Shown here: positions 7,713 to 17,248 of the stretch, piece after piece | Numbering within the stretch: position 1 is the first letter of the stretch | Layout: every line of letters begins with the position of its first letter | From: Ardenticatenaceae bacterium | GTDB taxonomy: Bacteria > Chloroflexota > Anaerolineae > Promineifilales > Promineifilaceae | Assembly (NCBI GenBank): GCA_020634495.1 | Contig: JACKBR010000059.1 | Coordinates: 1-28,519 of the forward strand | Direction of reading: 5' to 3' | DNA: 28,519 bases | Notes under the pieces: model-generated | Database searches by the model: none | What the model saw: the letters and a program-made list of their open reading frames with translations, nothing else | Told to the model about the DNA's origin: nothing | Position numbers and translations under genes: made by a program

Positions 7713-8833
7713 TCAACACCTTCTTTTGGGGTAGTTGGAAACACAAGTGCTACTAGAAAGTAGCCTATTAGAAATGCCCACAATAAAGGAGTAAAACTAC
7801 TGCCGCTGATTCTCCCCTCTAAAAAGAGGGCATTAATAAAGAAAACTGCCGTAAAAACAATGGCCAAGCGAATGATTTCGGGAACTTGTGTCAAGATTGT
7901 GCCCCAGATTGGGAGTAATTTCGGCAGTATGTGGCGGATGAGCTCGAGGGAAATTAATGCAAGCAACAGAATGAAGAAATTGATAAGCGAATCAATTAAT
8001 CCAGCTAAGATAATAATATTAAGAATAATTCGCAAAGCTAATTGAACCAGTTGCGGAAGTTTCTCCCATAAATCGGGTTGCACTTTGTCTTGTATGATAT
8101 CGCCGTAGCTTTCTATGACGTCTGGTGCAACGGCGGTTGATCCATATTCCCAAAACAGGCGCAAGATTACGATAAAGACAGCCCCCGTGGCTAGAGCAAG
8201 AGGCGAGGTTTGTAGAAATTCAATAGCATTGATGGGGGGTACCTGTCCTTGCCAGGTATAAAGCGGCCGAACCAGCATCGGAATAGCCTGTACATAAATA
8301 AAGGTGAGTAGACCAGCTGAAACGATCCCTGTTATGGAATCGATAATGAATATTAGATCGCCCGAGCGGGAAAACAAGGCAGAGACTTGATTTCTGAATA
8401 ACTTTACTGTGAGAGGAACAAAGACTGCTAATCCAAGAAGCGCTATATAGAGAAGTAGGAGCGCTACTCTAATTTGAACAGTGGTGAGGAAATCTGTGTA
8501 TCTGATTACAGGATTGTCATAAATAAAAAAGTCTATAATCGCATAGCCGAGAACAAATAAAAATCCTAACTGGGTACTGATATAACCGAGTATGATAGCT
8601 AGAAATAGAATCCCGATTGATTGCGAAAATAATTCTGAACCTCCAAAGCGGAACCACCCTGCTAAAAGGCCTAGCCCAAAGCTAAAGATGGGTAGAAATG
8701 CAGCCCAAAGAGGCCAAACTGTTAAATAAAGGCCGTCAGTCATCACGGTGAGAAACAGCTTTGAGATCCTGCCCAAGGCAAGGGGGAGTTGCACCCACCA
8801 ATAATATGTTAATTTATCGACGATTTGGAGCAT
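7709..8833 (-). CDS. Polytopic membrane protein, unknown function
   Basis: This 374-residue, very hydrophobic protein has about nine or ten predicted membrane segments (roughly residues 25-60, 70-107, 120-148, 158-190, 213-230, 264-300, 318-336 and 345-366, several of them double). No motif of a known transporter or enzyme was recognised. The start is supported by AGGAG 8-12 bp upstream. It overlaps the toxin gene by 4 bp, so it is co-translated with it. It could help export or insert the toxin, or protect the membrane. That is inference from position only. Confidence 0.7.
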   Translation of the reverse strand: MLQIVDKLTYYWWVQLPLALGRISKLFLTVMTDGLYLTVWPLWAAFLPIFSFGLGLLAGWFRFGGSELFSQSIGILFLAIILGYISTQLGFLFVLGYAIIDFFIYDNPVIRYTDFLTTVQIRVALLLLYIALLGLAVFVPLTVKLFRNQVSALFSRSGDLIFIIDSITGIVSAGLLTFIYVQAIPMLVRPLYTWQGQVPPINAIEFLQTSPLALATGAVFIVILRLFWEYGSTAVAPDVIESYGDIIQDKVQPDLWEKLPQLVQLALRIILNIIILAGLIDSLINFFILLLALISLELIRHILPKLLPIWGTILTQVPEIIRLAIVFTAVFFINALFLEGRISGSSFTPLLWAFLIGYFLVALVFPTTPKEGVE

Positions 8834-8897
8834 TCTACACTCCTAATGTGTTCATTCTGTGGAACAAAAGACTCGATAAAATGCTTCTGGTTTAAGT

Positions 8898-9314
8898 TTA
8901 TATTGTGGAAAGTCTAAGATTGCTTAATTTGCCTAGCACTGACCCATAAGCAACGTGGCCTAAAATCGACATCGCTACAAATTCTGCCAGAACAGCTTCT
9001 AAATCGAGCCAGCCTGGATAGATAGCGAGCATCGCGGCTTCAAGCCCTAAGGCCCATAGTATACCCCATTTCCAATTGCGCCCACCTAGTAAAAAACAAT
9101 AAGCAATAGCAAAAGCAATGCCATTCAGGAGATGGTATGATAAACCAACGATGAACGTTATGGTGGCGGAATTTTGAGAACCAATGATGAGTTTCCCAAA
9201 CAAATTGAAGGCTTCGAAGGGGCTTACGTCCAGCTGACCAATAATGACCAACAACCAACGGGATGTATCATAAGCCATAGTTGCCAATATCCCAACAATG
9301 ACACCTGTTGACAA
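8898..9314 (-). CDS. Small membrane protein, unknown function
   Basis: This 138-residue protein has four predicted membrane segments (about 3-25, 48-72, 78-100 and 103-130). The listed start is TTG; an in-frame stop lies three codons upstream, and the first ATG would be at residue 13 (MAYDTSRW). It overlaps the gene before it by about 90 bp in another frame, which is unusual. The two may really be one frame-shifted gene. No family was recognised. It lies 64 bp upstream of the polytopic protein and in the same direction, so it is likely in the same operon. Confidence 0.5.
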   Translation of the reverse strand: MSTGVIVGILATMAYDTSRWLLVIIGQLDVSPFEAFNLFGKLIIGSQNSATITFIVGLSYHLLNGIAFAIAYCFLLGGRNWKWGILWALGLEAAMLAIYPGWLDLEAVLAEFVAMSILGHVAYGSVLGKLSNLRLSTI

Positions 9315-9535
9315 TTTGTTTTATGCTTTGTCTCTGTTTTGTTTGATTGAATCCATTTTAATGAAAAGATGCTTATTGCAAAGATGGCGAGCAGAGTTAG
9401 TGTAAGTGCTAGGGAAAGTTGGGTGAAAATCGATATTAATAGAGCTGCTCCACTGAATAGGGCAGATAAACTCAGGATTATGCTCGAACTGTGGGAGAGT
9501 GGCGGTTCGGTTTGTGATCGATCAAGGTCTGGCAT
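9224..9535 (-). CDS. Short two-helix membrane protein, possibly the 5' part of the next gene
   Basis: This 103-residue reading frame has a polar N-terminus, two hydrophobic helices (about residues 18-38 and 41-60), then a basic stretch near KTETKHKTN. The remaining roughly 30 residues overlap the following gene in another frame and look like its shadow. It is plausible that residues 1-73 are real and that a frameshift joins them to the downstream 138-residue protein. No homologue was recognised and the ribosome site is weak. Confidence 0.35.
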   Translation of the reverse strand: MPDLDRSQTEPPLSHSSSIILSLSALFSGAALLISIFTQLSLALTLTLLAIFAISIFSLKWIQSNKTETKHKTNCQQVSLLGYWQLWLMIHPVGCWSLLVSWT

Positions 9536-9776
9536 TGGATATTATCTCTTAAAAACTTCCCAATCATTGGGTGCTTCACGCCTTATTTTAAAACGAAATC
9601 GTTTTAATGCTTTGTGAGATTGATAGCCTGAATGAAAGATTACGTGACATTTTGAAATGCGAAATTTTGCAGGAAATGGCAAACATATTATTAGGCAAGG
9701 CTCGATTTTACGCAATGTTGCAGGAGCTACGGGTTATAATATCGTGCTACCGAGCAAATGAACAGGCACCCAATAG
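9536..9776. other. Intergenic region between toxin operon and CRISPR array
   Basis: This 241-bp AT-rich region carries the palindrome described separately. Between about 9690 and 9776 it holds short pieces resembling repeat ends (AGGAGCTAC at 9722-9730, GTGCTAC at 9744-9750), which may be eroded distal repeats. Reading frames here run into the repeats and are not genes. Confidence 0.4.
9588..9607. promoter_or_regulatory. AT-rich 20-bp palindrome, candidate operator
   Basis: TTAAAACGA - AA - TCGTTTTAA is a perfect dyad with 9-bp arms, 53-72 bp upstream of the first gene of the membrane/toxin operon. The position fits a repressor site for that operon. It has no T-tract after it on the - strand, so it is a poor terminator candidate for the array. 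Confidence 0.4.
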
Positions 9777-10648
9777 GTTCTCAATCGCGAATGGCGATTC
9801 TTTTGGGGAGCTACAGCCAGTCAATCAAATGCTCCTCTGTGAGCTGATCGTTTCAATCGCGAATGGCGATTCTTTTGGGGAGCTACATTTGGTCGTCGGG
9901 CTTCGGTGGCTGCCTGAATTGTGTTTCAATCGCGAATGGCGATTCTTTTGGGGAGCTACACTGTCAAGGCGTTGGAATCGCCTGACTTTGACGGTTTCAA
10001 TCGCGAATGGCGATTCTTTTGGGGAGCTACCTCGGCCTGCAAGTCCGCCTGGTAGCCGCTAATGTCGTTTCAATCGCGAATGACGATTCTTTGGGGAGCC
10101 ACCTTCTGCAGCCACGCGCCACCACCGCATCATAGTTTCAATCGCGAATGGCGATTCTTTGGGGAGCTACATTTGGTGTCGCCAATGTAATTTTTTCAAT
10201 GGGCTGTTCAATCGCGAATGGCGATTCTTTTGGGGAGCTACCATTCAAATGCGCTAGTGCTTCTTGTAGTTTTTGTGTTTCAATCGCGAATGGCGATTCT
10301 TTTGGGGAGCACATAGCGTGCTACCTGTTGGCAAATCAGCAGCAACTGTTTCCAATCGCGAATGGCGATTCTTTGGAAGCTTCTGAGTCATCCTGATAGT
10401 AGCAATGTGTACCTGTTGGTTTCAATCGCGAATGGCGATTCTTTTGGGGAGCTACTTAGTGAAATTGAGCAGTTTAGTTTATCAATCAAAGTTTCAATCG
10501 CGAATGGCGATTCTTTTGGGAGCTACCTGTGGTGGTGGTGTTGGGAGGATATGATGGCTGGAAGTTTCAATCGCGAATGGCGATTCTTTTGGGAGCTACC
10601 GCAACCAAATGTCCTAAAGCAACCAACGCCTCGTTTCAATCGCGAATG
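9777..10648 (-). CRISPR. CRISPR array, leader-distal segment (12 repeats plus a split one)
   Basis: Repeats start at 9777, 9850, 9923, 9994, 10067, 10135, 10206, 10277, 10348, 10419, 10491, 10564 and 10633. Most spacers are about 31-37 nt. Copies at 9850, 9923, 9994 and 10419 are perfect 37-mers. The others miss a T or G in the TTTTGGGG run, or have other small changes, as expected for the oldest end of an array. The last repeat is cut after its 16th base by an insertion sequence. Strand is inferred from the repeat 3' end, ATTGAAAC on the - strand, and from the leader beside cas2. Confidence 0.95.
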
Positions 10649-12500
10649 TAGGGTTGGGCAAATTAATAATTGGTCGCTTCAAACGGTGCAAAACGCTCTA
10701 CCAGCGGCTACATGATGCCCGAAAACAATACAGGATTGAAAATAGGATCGTTTTCCCAACATGAGTGATCCTAGATCACGAACCTGTCGCGTCAATGGTG
10801 CCACCATTTTTCTGGCACCGTTTGTAAATTGGTCTCCTTTTCGGTAGACTGTCGTTGAGCAAACGCATTCTTTCACCAAAAAGGAGACTCAAATGAATAT
10901 TAACCCATTTTCGCACATTGGCATTCCGTCATTGAAACACCTGTGGCGGCATGGCTGTCAACCCCTGCTGGCGCGGCTGCCCTTAACGAATTGGCCAACG
11001 GCTGTTGCCCGACCTGCCCGGCCAGATTGAACGCTCCGGCACGGCTTGCCGTTATCTGGACTTGCTGGGCCAGCTTAATTGGCAACGCTGGTGGCAACGA
11101 ATTGCCAATTTGCCCTCTCCAGGACCCGCACCCAACTCGCTCATCCCTTTCGTTCTCGCTCATCTGGTCAAGCTGGATAAAGGTTTACGCACGATGACTG
11201 CGCTGCGCAGCTATCTGGTGCTGCACCCGGAACTGGTCTGGCTGCTTGGCTTTCCCCTGCGGGCTTGCTCTTACCAACCCTGGGGCTTCGATATCCAAAC
11301 GGCTGTGCCACCTGTACGCCGTTTCAGCCAGGTCTTGCGTCGTCTGGAAAATGATGCGCTGCAACGACTGCTTACCGAAACGGTTTGTTTGTTACAAGCT
11401 AACCTGCCCCCAGCCGCTCATTTTGGTCATACTATTTCGCTCGATACCAAGCACATCATCGCCTGGGTCAAGGAAAACAATCCCAAAGCCTATATTAAGG
11501 AAGGTCGCTTCGACAAAACCAAGCAACCTGCTGGTGACCAGGATGCCCGCTTGGGTTACAAGAGTCTCTCTAACCAGCGTATTCGCTACCGCACTCCACA
11601 GCATGAAGGTATCCCTGCCAGTCGTTTAGGCGTCGGGCGTGGCCAATTTTATTGGGGGTATGCCTCTGGTGTGGTGGCTACCAAAGTGGCTGGCTTTGGT
11701 GAGTTTGTCCTGGCTGAAATCACCCAACCTTTTGACCAAAGTGATGTCAGCTTCTTCCATGACCTGATGGCTATGGTCGAAACTCGGCTGGGCTTTGCCC
11801 CGCCCAACGGCGCGCTGGATGCTGCCTACGATGCTCATTACGTTTACGATTATTTTCACCAGGCTGGTGGTTTGGCCGCCGTGCCCCGCGTTGAACGTGG
11901 CCGGGACAAAAAGCGTACCTTTTCTTCCGATGGCTTACCGCTATGTGCCGCTGACTTCCCCATGCCGCTCAAGCAGACTTTTATGAACCGTACCTCTTTG
12001 GTGCCCCATGAGCGGCTTATGTGTGCCCCTGCTCTATCCTGACCCGACTGGGGCACAATGCCCCCTGGCTCATCCTAAATGGGCCAAAGGGGGTTGCAAG
12101 ACGACCCTGGCCACCAGTGAGGGAGCGCGCCTGCGTCACCAGATTGACCGGGAGAGTGACGCTTACAAGCAGATTTATAAGCAGCGCACGGCTGGAGCGT
12201 ATTTTCTCGCAATGGCCCCTCGGCATTGAACGGTTGAAGCTGAGAAACCAGCAATCCATCGCCAACCAAAACACCCTAATTTACATCCTCATCAACCTGC
12301 GGGCTTTGGCGCGCTTGAAGGCCGATTTCTAGACGCTGAGCGTTAGTTCCTATCCTCAATCGGCGTTTGCTCAACTTTCGGGTGGGGAGTCTTTTTTAAG
12401 GTTCGCTGGCTAATCTGGTTTTATTCCCTGCCGCCTGTTTCTCTCGGGCAATAACCCCTGCACAACCAATTATTTTTCACGCCTAACTTGCCCTACCCTC
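10649..12500 (+). mobile_element. Insertion sequence inside a CRISPR repeat
   Basis: The element is 1852 bp. Terminal inverted repeats are AGGGTTGGGCAA (10650-10661) and TTGCCCTACCCT (12488-12499), which agree at 11 of 12 positions when folded. A longer AT-rich similarity (ATAATTGG on the left, CCAATTAT on the right) follows inward. CGAATG occurs directly on both sides (10643-10648 and 12501-12506), giving a 6-bp target duplication. The two outside halves of the repeat are otherwise intact. The single gene inside is a broken DDE transposase. Confidence 0.85.
10893..12332 (+). pseudogene. DDE transposase, frame-shifted
   Basis: Translation starts MNINPFSHIGIPSLKHLW after AAGGAG. The frame shifts near 11000 to a long frame (to about 12040) holding HTISLDTKHIIAWVKENNPK with a first aspartate, and GALDAAYDAHYVYDYF with a second. 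It shifts again near 12020 to YPDPTGAQCPLAHPKW, and once more near 12190 to ERIFSQWPLGIERLKL with the expected glutamate. It ends in NLRALARLKADF. Three frameshifts make it inactive unless they are sequence errors. The layout is that of IS4/IS5-superfamily transposases; the exact IS family was not assigned. The full product would be about 475 residues. Confidence 0.75.
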
Positions 12501-14269
12501 CGAATGGCGATTCTTTTGGGGAGCTACTGGACTGGTCGATTTAGGAGGCTACATGGCGTTTGTTTCAATCGCGAATGGCGATTCTTTTGGGGAGCTACCT
12601 AACGTTCCAACCTTTCCCGTTAAGCGCACGACTGTTTCAATCGCGAATGGCGATTCTTTTGGGGAGCTACCAACATATTATGACAGAACAAAAGACACCT
12701 AAATCTAGTTTCAATCGCGAATGGCGATTCTTTTGGGGAGCTACAATAATCCTACACATCTTCTATTTCCACATCTTGCAGTTTCAATCGCGAATGGCGA
12801 TTCTTTTGGGGAGCTACATCGTTTGTTAGTGTTTATACCTATCCGGTATATAAGTTTCAATCGCGAATGGCGATTCTTTTGGGGAGCTACTCCATCTGTT
12901 GCTACCATACTAACAGTACCGCTATCAAGTTTCAATCGCGAATGGCGATTCTTTTGGGGAGCTACGCAGCGGGGCGTATTCGCCACGTCGAGGATAGTTC
13001 GTTTCAATCGCGAATGGCGATTCTTTTGGGGAGCTACATACCGGATTACGCTGGATTGTTGCGAGTTGATTTTGTTTCAATCGCGAATGGCGATTCTTTT
13101 GGGGAGCTACCTGTGTTATTGATCTGAGCAAAGTTCCCAAAAATGTTTCAATCGCGAATGGCGATTCTTTTGGGGAGCTACCAATTAAGACGCTTCTGGA
13201 TGGCGATGGCACGTTTGTTTCAATCGCGAATGGCGATTCTTTTGGGGAGCTACGTGAAAATCGTCATGGCGAATATATTCAATTTTATCGTTTCAATCGC
13301 GAATGGCGATTCTTTTGGGGAGCTACAATCCGTTTGTCGTTCGCAGTGGCAGCATGAGCCAGTTTCAATCGCGAATGGCGATTCTTTTGGGGAGCTACCA
13401 ATTAATCCAGCCGCCTCTATCACGGCATTCGTAGTTTCAATCGCGAATGGCGATTCTTTTGGGGAGCTACTCGCCGCGCAGCCCGCACCCGCTTGTGCGT
13501 ACTGTCGTTTCAATCGCGAATGGCGATTCTTTTGGGGAGCTACTTGGCGTAAGCCGAGCAGGACATCTGTTGAGCCGCAGTTTCAATCGCGAATGGCGAT
13601 TCTTTTGGGGAGCTACCCAATTTCAAGTATTCTGGCTCTATGTAAAGCGGGGTTTCAATCGCGAATGGCGATTCTTTTGGGGAGCTACCAACAAATACCT
13701 GCATAAATTCAGGGTCATTCTTGACCAGTTTCAATCGCGAATGGCGATTCTTTTGGGGAGCTACGTAATGTTTGACCATGTTTCCCCGCCGTCTGTTGGT
13801 TTCAATCGCGAATGGCGATTCTTTTGGGGAGCTACCATCATAGCCTTGTGTAAATCTATCTTCTCTTTCAGTTTCAATCGCGAATGGCGATTCTTTTGGG
13901 GAGCTACCCCACTGCGAGATGGACAGATCAAATGTGCTAATGTTTCAATCGCGAATGGCGATTCTTTTGGGGAGCTACTGATGGTTTGGTATCCTGGTAA
14001 ATTGAGCTTTTCAGTTTCAATCGCGAATGGCGATTCTTTTGGGGAGCTACTTTAATTCGCACAAATAGCTGTTTAGTCCCTGATCCGTTTCAATCGCGAA
14101 TGGCGATTCTTTTGGGGAGCTACCATTGTGACGGTGACGCAGCGGGACACCTATGCGGTGGTTTCAATCGCGAATGGCGATTCTTTTGGGGAGCTACCGG
14201 GGATGCTTCAATTTTTGCAGGTAGCAGCGGCGGTTTCAATCGCGAATGGCGATTCTTTTGGGGAGCTAC
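12501..14269 (-). CRISPR. CRISPR array, segment of 24 perfect repeats
   Basis: After the second half of the split repeat (12501-12527), 24 identical 37-nt repeats begin at 12562, 12634, 12708, 12781, 12854, 12929, 13001, 13074, 13145, 13217, 13290, 13362, 13434, 13507, 13580, 13652, 13728, 13799, 13871, 13942, 14014, 14087, 14161 and 14233. Spacers are 34-39 nt and no duplicates were noticed. Read on the - strand the repeat starts GTAGCTCCCCAAAAG. It then contains the stem AATCGC - CATTC - GCGATT and ends GAAAC, the form Cas6 enzymes of type I systems cut. Confidence 0.98.
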
Positions 14270-14305
14270 GTGGGAGGATTACGGTATTGTGGGATACCGT
14301 GTCGT

Positions 14306-17216
14306 GTTTCAACCGCGAATGGCGATTCTTTCGAGGCTACCACAGTCTGCCCACAGTTGATGTGATTTTCGATCGTTCAATCGCGAATGGCGATTCTTTT
14401 GGGAGCTACTCCGGCACTTTGTCGCCGTCATCGCTCATTCTCTTGTTTCAATCGCGAATGGCGATTCTTTTGGGGAGCTACCGAAGAAATTGCTGCATTG
14501 TTGTTAAGCGGTGTCGGTTTCAATCGCGAATGGCGATTCTTTTGGGGAGCTACTTGCCGCTCTCATTCTGCAATTATCAAATTTCTGACAGTTTCAATCG
14601 CGAATGGCGATTCTTTTGGGGAGCTGTCATTGCCGCATCATGCTGGTGAGTCGCCACAACCATTAGTTTCAATCGCGAATGGCGATTCTTTGGGGAGTTA
14701 ATATCCACCGCTGCCAGATGGTCAGCAGTGGTCAAGTTTCAATCGCGAATGGCGATTCTTTGGGGAGCGTACGGCTGGAAATCAGCTATCTTTTTATTAG
14801 TTTCAATCGCGAATGGCGATTCTTTTGGAGCTACTGGCGGATGTTCAAGGCAGTGGAACGGCTGTTACCGTTTCAATCGCGAAATGGCGATTCTTTGGGA
14901 GTTACTGCACCGATGGAAACAGCCTCGTTGTCATCAGTTGCTCTTAATCGCGAATGGCGATTTTTTGGGAGCCATTAAATTTGGGCTATCCGCTTTGTAC
15001 TGCATGTAGTTTCAATCGCGAAATGGCGATTCTTTGGGGAGCTACGCTAGATACGTATCACGTGCAGTTGCTGACATCGGTTTCAATCGCGAATGGCGAT
15101 TTTGGGAGCTACGCCACATACGGGCATTACGACGCACATCCTACTCTCAATCGCGAATTGCGATTCTTTTTGGGAGCTGTGGGATTGGCAGTGGCATTGT
15201 GGCAATCCTTCGTTCTAATGCGAATGGCGATTCTTTTGGGGAGCACCGACGCTGGGAGAGCATAAATTGTGGGAGTTGGTTTCAGCAAGGTCTTTAGAGT
15301 CCTGTAAGTGTGCGGTACCGAGCTATTATGTTTCAACCGCGATGGCGATTTTGGAGTCATCATTTATACCCCACGTCATCGCCAATCGCGAATGGCGATT
15401 CTTTTGGGAGCTACATTTGTTTTGCCATCAGGCACCGTCACATGGCGACGGGAGCCTTTTTGTGTATCTGATTTCACTGTTGCGGTTTCAATCGCGAATG
15501 GCGATTCTTTGGAGCTACGCGATGTGCAGATTCATTGATTAGGTAATTTCAATCGCGAATGGCGATTCTTTTGGGAGCGCTGCAAAATGGCAATAGTTGA
15601 ATGGTGAAGGGCGTTTGTCCGGTGAATGGCGATTCTTTGGGAGCTACAAATTTGCCACCTGTGGCACTACTGCATTACTCCAGTTTCAATCGCGAACGCG
15701 ATTCTTTGGGGAGCTACATGACCATTCAGTCTATCTATTCAGGTTGGTGGTTTCAATCGCGAATGGCGATTTGGGGAGCTACTCAACGCCCAGGCGGTGT
15801 ACCGACAATTGCTGCTGCTCAATCGCGAATGGCGATTCTTTTGGAGCCATGAATGCTGAAGCCAGAGGATTCCTGATATACTTCAATCGCGAATGGCGAT
15901 CTTTTGGGGAGCGTCATCCGGCACGCGCCATCCCACTATCCTGATGTTTCAATCGCGAATGGCGATTCTTTTGGGGAGCCATGAGGCGGAAAATCAGGGC
16001 GGTTTATTTTCTCAATCGCGAATGGCGATTCTTTTGGGGAGCTACATGAGTGATTCATGGCTTTTGCCGTTTCTACAGGTTTCAATCGCGAATGGCGATC
16101 TTTGGGGAGCTCAGACTGTATTTTCTGGCAAAGTGCGATTTGGTTAAGTTTCAATCGCGAATGGCGATTCTTTGGGGAGCTACTGTGGAAACCTGTTACC
16201 GTTCACTGGCACGGCAGTTTCAATCGCGAATGGCGATTCTTTGGGGAGCACACGTCCTGTCCCAGGTCGGTTTAGTTAAAAGTTTCACCGCGAATGGCGA
16301 TTCTTTGGGAGCCACGTAATCCAGGTCGTCTTTGGGGGCAGATGGGTCGTTTCAATCGCGAATGGCGATCTTTGGGGAGCTAGTACTGAAAACGGCCAAA
16401 TAGATGTGCAATAATGCTCAATCTGAAGGCGATTCTTTGGGAGCTACGTTAACCGTGTGCTTGAATTGCACTCTTCAATCGCGAATGGCGATTCTTTGGG
16501 GAGCACCGTCAGGAGCATACGTTTTTCAATGCATGTTTTGATATGACCAACCAGAACGCGATTCGAGCTACCCTATGCATTCCTGTTGCTCCGCTTAATC
16601 GCGAATGGCGATTCTTTTGAGCCTGCAATCCAGTTCTCAATCGCGTATTTGGCGTTACATCAACAATGGCGATTCTTTTGGGGAGCTACCAAAAGCTGCG
16701 CGGTAATTTGTGTCTAATCGCGAATGGCGATTCTTTTGAGCTACACGGGCAGGCATGATTTTGTTATCGGTGGATTCTGAGCACTTTATGGTCATCCTGA
16801 TTAGTTTCAATCGCGAATGGCGATTCTGGAATTGTTGTCAACAAGTTTCAATCGAATGGATTCTTGGGGAGCTACAGGCGAGAGTTCATCAAACCGAGCA
16901 CAGTTTTGACCAAGTTTCAATCGTGAATGCATTCTTTGGGGAGCCAGTTTGACTGAGGCTTCTTAGGTTTCAATCGCGAATGGCGATTCTTTGGGGAGCT
17001 ACCTGCCGCAGCATCATCAGTTCAATCGCGAATGGCGATTCTTTGGGAGCCAGGGTGCGCCGCTTCGTTGCCCGGTGGAGTTTCAATCGCGAATGGCGAT
17101 CTTGGAGCTACCAGACACCCATTAGTTCCTGCGTTTCCAATGGCGATCTTTTGGAGCTACATGGCGGTTGATCCACACGTTTCTTAATCGCGAATGGCGA
17201 TTCTTTGGGGAGCTAC
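14306..17216 (-). CRISPR. CRISPR array, degenerate and shrunken segment (about 44 units)
   Basis: This zone has only a few perfect repeats (such as 14445-14481 and 14517-14553). Most copies have lost one or more bases of the TTCTTTTGGGG part, and some have lost much more. Spacers shrink as well, to about 15-27 nt between 16800 and 17200 compared with 34-39 nt elsewhere. A common form is a 36-nt repeat with TTCTTTGGGG. Loop variants such as CGCGAAATGGCG also occur, while the AATCGC/GCGATT stem is often kept. It could be real decay or poor consensus in a long repeat tract. Units here may yield few usable crRNAs. Confidence 0.85.
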
Positions 17217-17248
17217 TATGGTTTGGTGGGTGGTGCAATCAGGTAACT

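Noticed and set aside
9607..10062. 151-residue frame running into the array
   Set aside because: Its second half is translated repeat and spacer, and the first half has no recognisable features.
14600..14700. A second leader separating two fused arrays
   Set aside because: The repeats continue at normal spacing here with no AT-rich gap, so fusion of two complete arrays is not supported.
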